Shown here in pieces: positions 6,245 through 6,789 of a DNA stretch of 6,789 nucleotides. The position numbers were made by a program, and so were the translations under genes. This DNA comes from Bacillota bacterium (lineage in GTDB: Bacteria > Bacillota > UBA4882 > UBA8346), in the NCBI GenBank assembly GCA_028282485.1, contig JANQHU010000006.1, forward strand, positions 1 to 6,789, in the 5' to 3' direction. The first letter of the stretch is position 1, and the number at the start of each line of letters is the position of its first letter. The notes beneath the pieces are model-generated. The model worked only from the letters and a program-made list of their open reading frames with translations, was not told the DNA's origin and ran no database searches.

Positions 6245-6789
6245 TTAGAATAAGTATTTCAAACCGATATTGTAAATAACTCCGGTTCCAATCGGGTTAG
6301 TATCTTCAAAATAATTAAGATTTTTGCCAAAAGTATTAATATTATTGATCCGAACCCAGCGATAAACACCTCCGGCTTCAAACAGGATTTTTTCTGTTAA
6401 TTTAAAATTAATCCCGCCACCGATTCGGTAACCAAAACCACTAAAGACTGCATCATAAAGCAGATCGTCACCCAGGTCTTTGCCCGCATTTTTAACTTTA
6501 AGACTAGTATACACCCCGCCGCCTAAGAGATAAAGACGAAAAGCACTCTGAATATTCCCTAAAAAGAAGTATTTTACATCTAAGGTCAACTCGTTCAAGG
6601 TGGCTTGATCATTTAAAGTATGTATTCCACCTACCGCACCCACACTTCCGGTCGCTTGATGACCCGCAGACCAAGAATAACTAAGCTCGCCTCCGAGAGC
6701 ATTTTTTATTTCTCCAAAAACGATTCTCCCCCCAAACCGGGGATCAATTTTAGGCCGCACACATACTTTATTGGGATCATCAATATAGG
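6245..6789 (-). CDS. Outer-membrane beta-barrel protein, C-terminal part (5' end beyond window)
   Basis: The frame enters from the right edge and gives 180 residues before TAA at 6247-6245. A GTG at 6760 could be read as a start, but it has no ribosome site and would leave no signal peptide, and the frame stays open upstream (YIDDPNKVCV), so the gene almost certainly begins outside. The protein shows alternating hydrophobic/polar strands bounded by Gly and aromatics: FGGRIVFGEI, GGELSYSW, LNELTLDVKYFFLG, FRLYLLGGGVYTSLKV, FGYRIGGGINFKLTEKILFEAGGVYRW. It ends in YNIGLKYLF, whose last strand with a terminal Phe is the usual signal for barrel insertion. This resembles small OmpA/OmpW-like or 'outer membrane protein beta-barrel' families. 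I cannot name a family or function. It lies on the same strand as the megasynthase but behind a terminator, so a functional link is not shown. Confidence 0.82.
   Translation of the reverse strand, partial: YIDDPNKVCVRPKIDPRFGGRIVFGEIKNALGGELSYSWSAGHQATGSVGAVGGIHTLNDQATLNELTLDVKYFFLGNIQSAFRLYLLGGGVYTSLKVKNAGKDLGDDLLYDAVFSGFGYRIGGGINFKLTEKILFEAGGVYRWVRINNINTFGKNLNYFEDTNPIGTGVIYNIGLKYLF

Noticed and set aside
6758..6760. GTG as the start of the barrel protein
   Set aside because: There is no ribosome site before it, it would remove any signal peptide, and the frame remains open to the window edge.
1..6789. CRISPR array, tRNA, rRNA, insertion sequence or attachment site
   Set aside because: No regularly spaced repeats, tRNA-like cloverleaf, transposase-like frame or terminal inverted repeats were found. 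The sequence is almost fully accounted for by the two coding regions.

Overview
The window is dominated by one minus-strand gene. It starts at 6031 and runs without a stop through the left edge, giving 2010 codons with the 3' end outside the window. It encodes a lipid-initiated assembly-line enzyme (NRPS-like megasynthase). The domain order is fatty acyl-AMP ligase (FAAL), acyl carrier protein (ACP1), condensation domain (C), FkbH-type HAD glyceryl-loading domain with its GNAT-like C-terminal part, second carrier protein (ACP2), and the first ~150 residues of a terminal thioester reductase (TR). No amino-acid adenylation domain lies between C and ACP2; the FkbH block occupies that slot.

Upstream on the same strand (6245 to the right edge) is the C-terminal 180 residues of an outer-membrane beta-barrel protein ending in Phe. 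A 213-base intergenic region separates the two genes. It carries an A/T-flanked hairpin terminator after the barrel gene, a plausible sigma70-type promoter, a 7-3-7 palindrome over its -10 region, and a good Shine-Dalgarno sequence before the megasynthase ATG. The plus strand shows no credible gene.

Proposed logic (inference from domain families): FAAL activates a free fatty acid with ATP and loads ACP1. FkbH takes a glyceryl unit from a 1,3-bisphosphoglycerate-type glycolytic donor, dephosphorylates it and loads ACP2. The C domain joins the two. A glyceryl thioester has hydroxyls but no amine, so the expected bond is an ester. The TR then releases an O-acyl-glyceraldehyde, or an acylglycerol if it reduces by four electrons. 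This would be a template-built acylglycerol-type lipid made outside normal glycerolipid metabolism, and it is the most interesting idea in the window.

The DNA is AT-rich with many A/T-ending codons (TTA Leu is common) in both genes, so the cluster looks compositionally at home. The beta-barrel protein points to a bacterium with an outer membrane. The sequence alone does not let me name a phylum.
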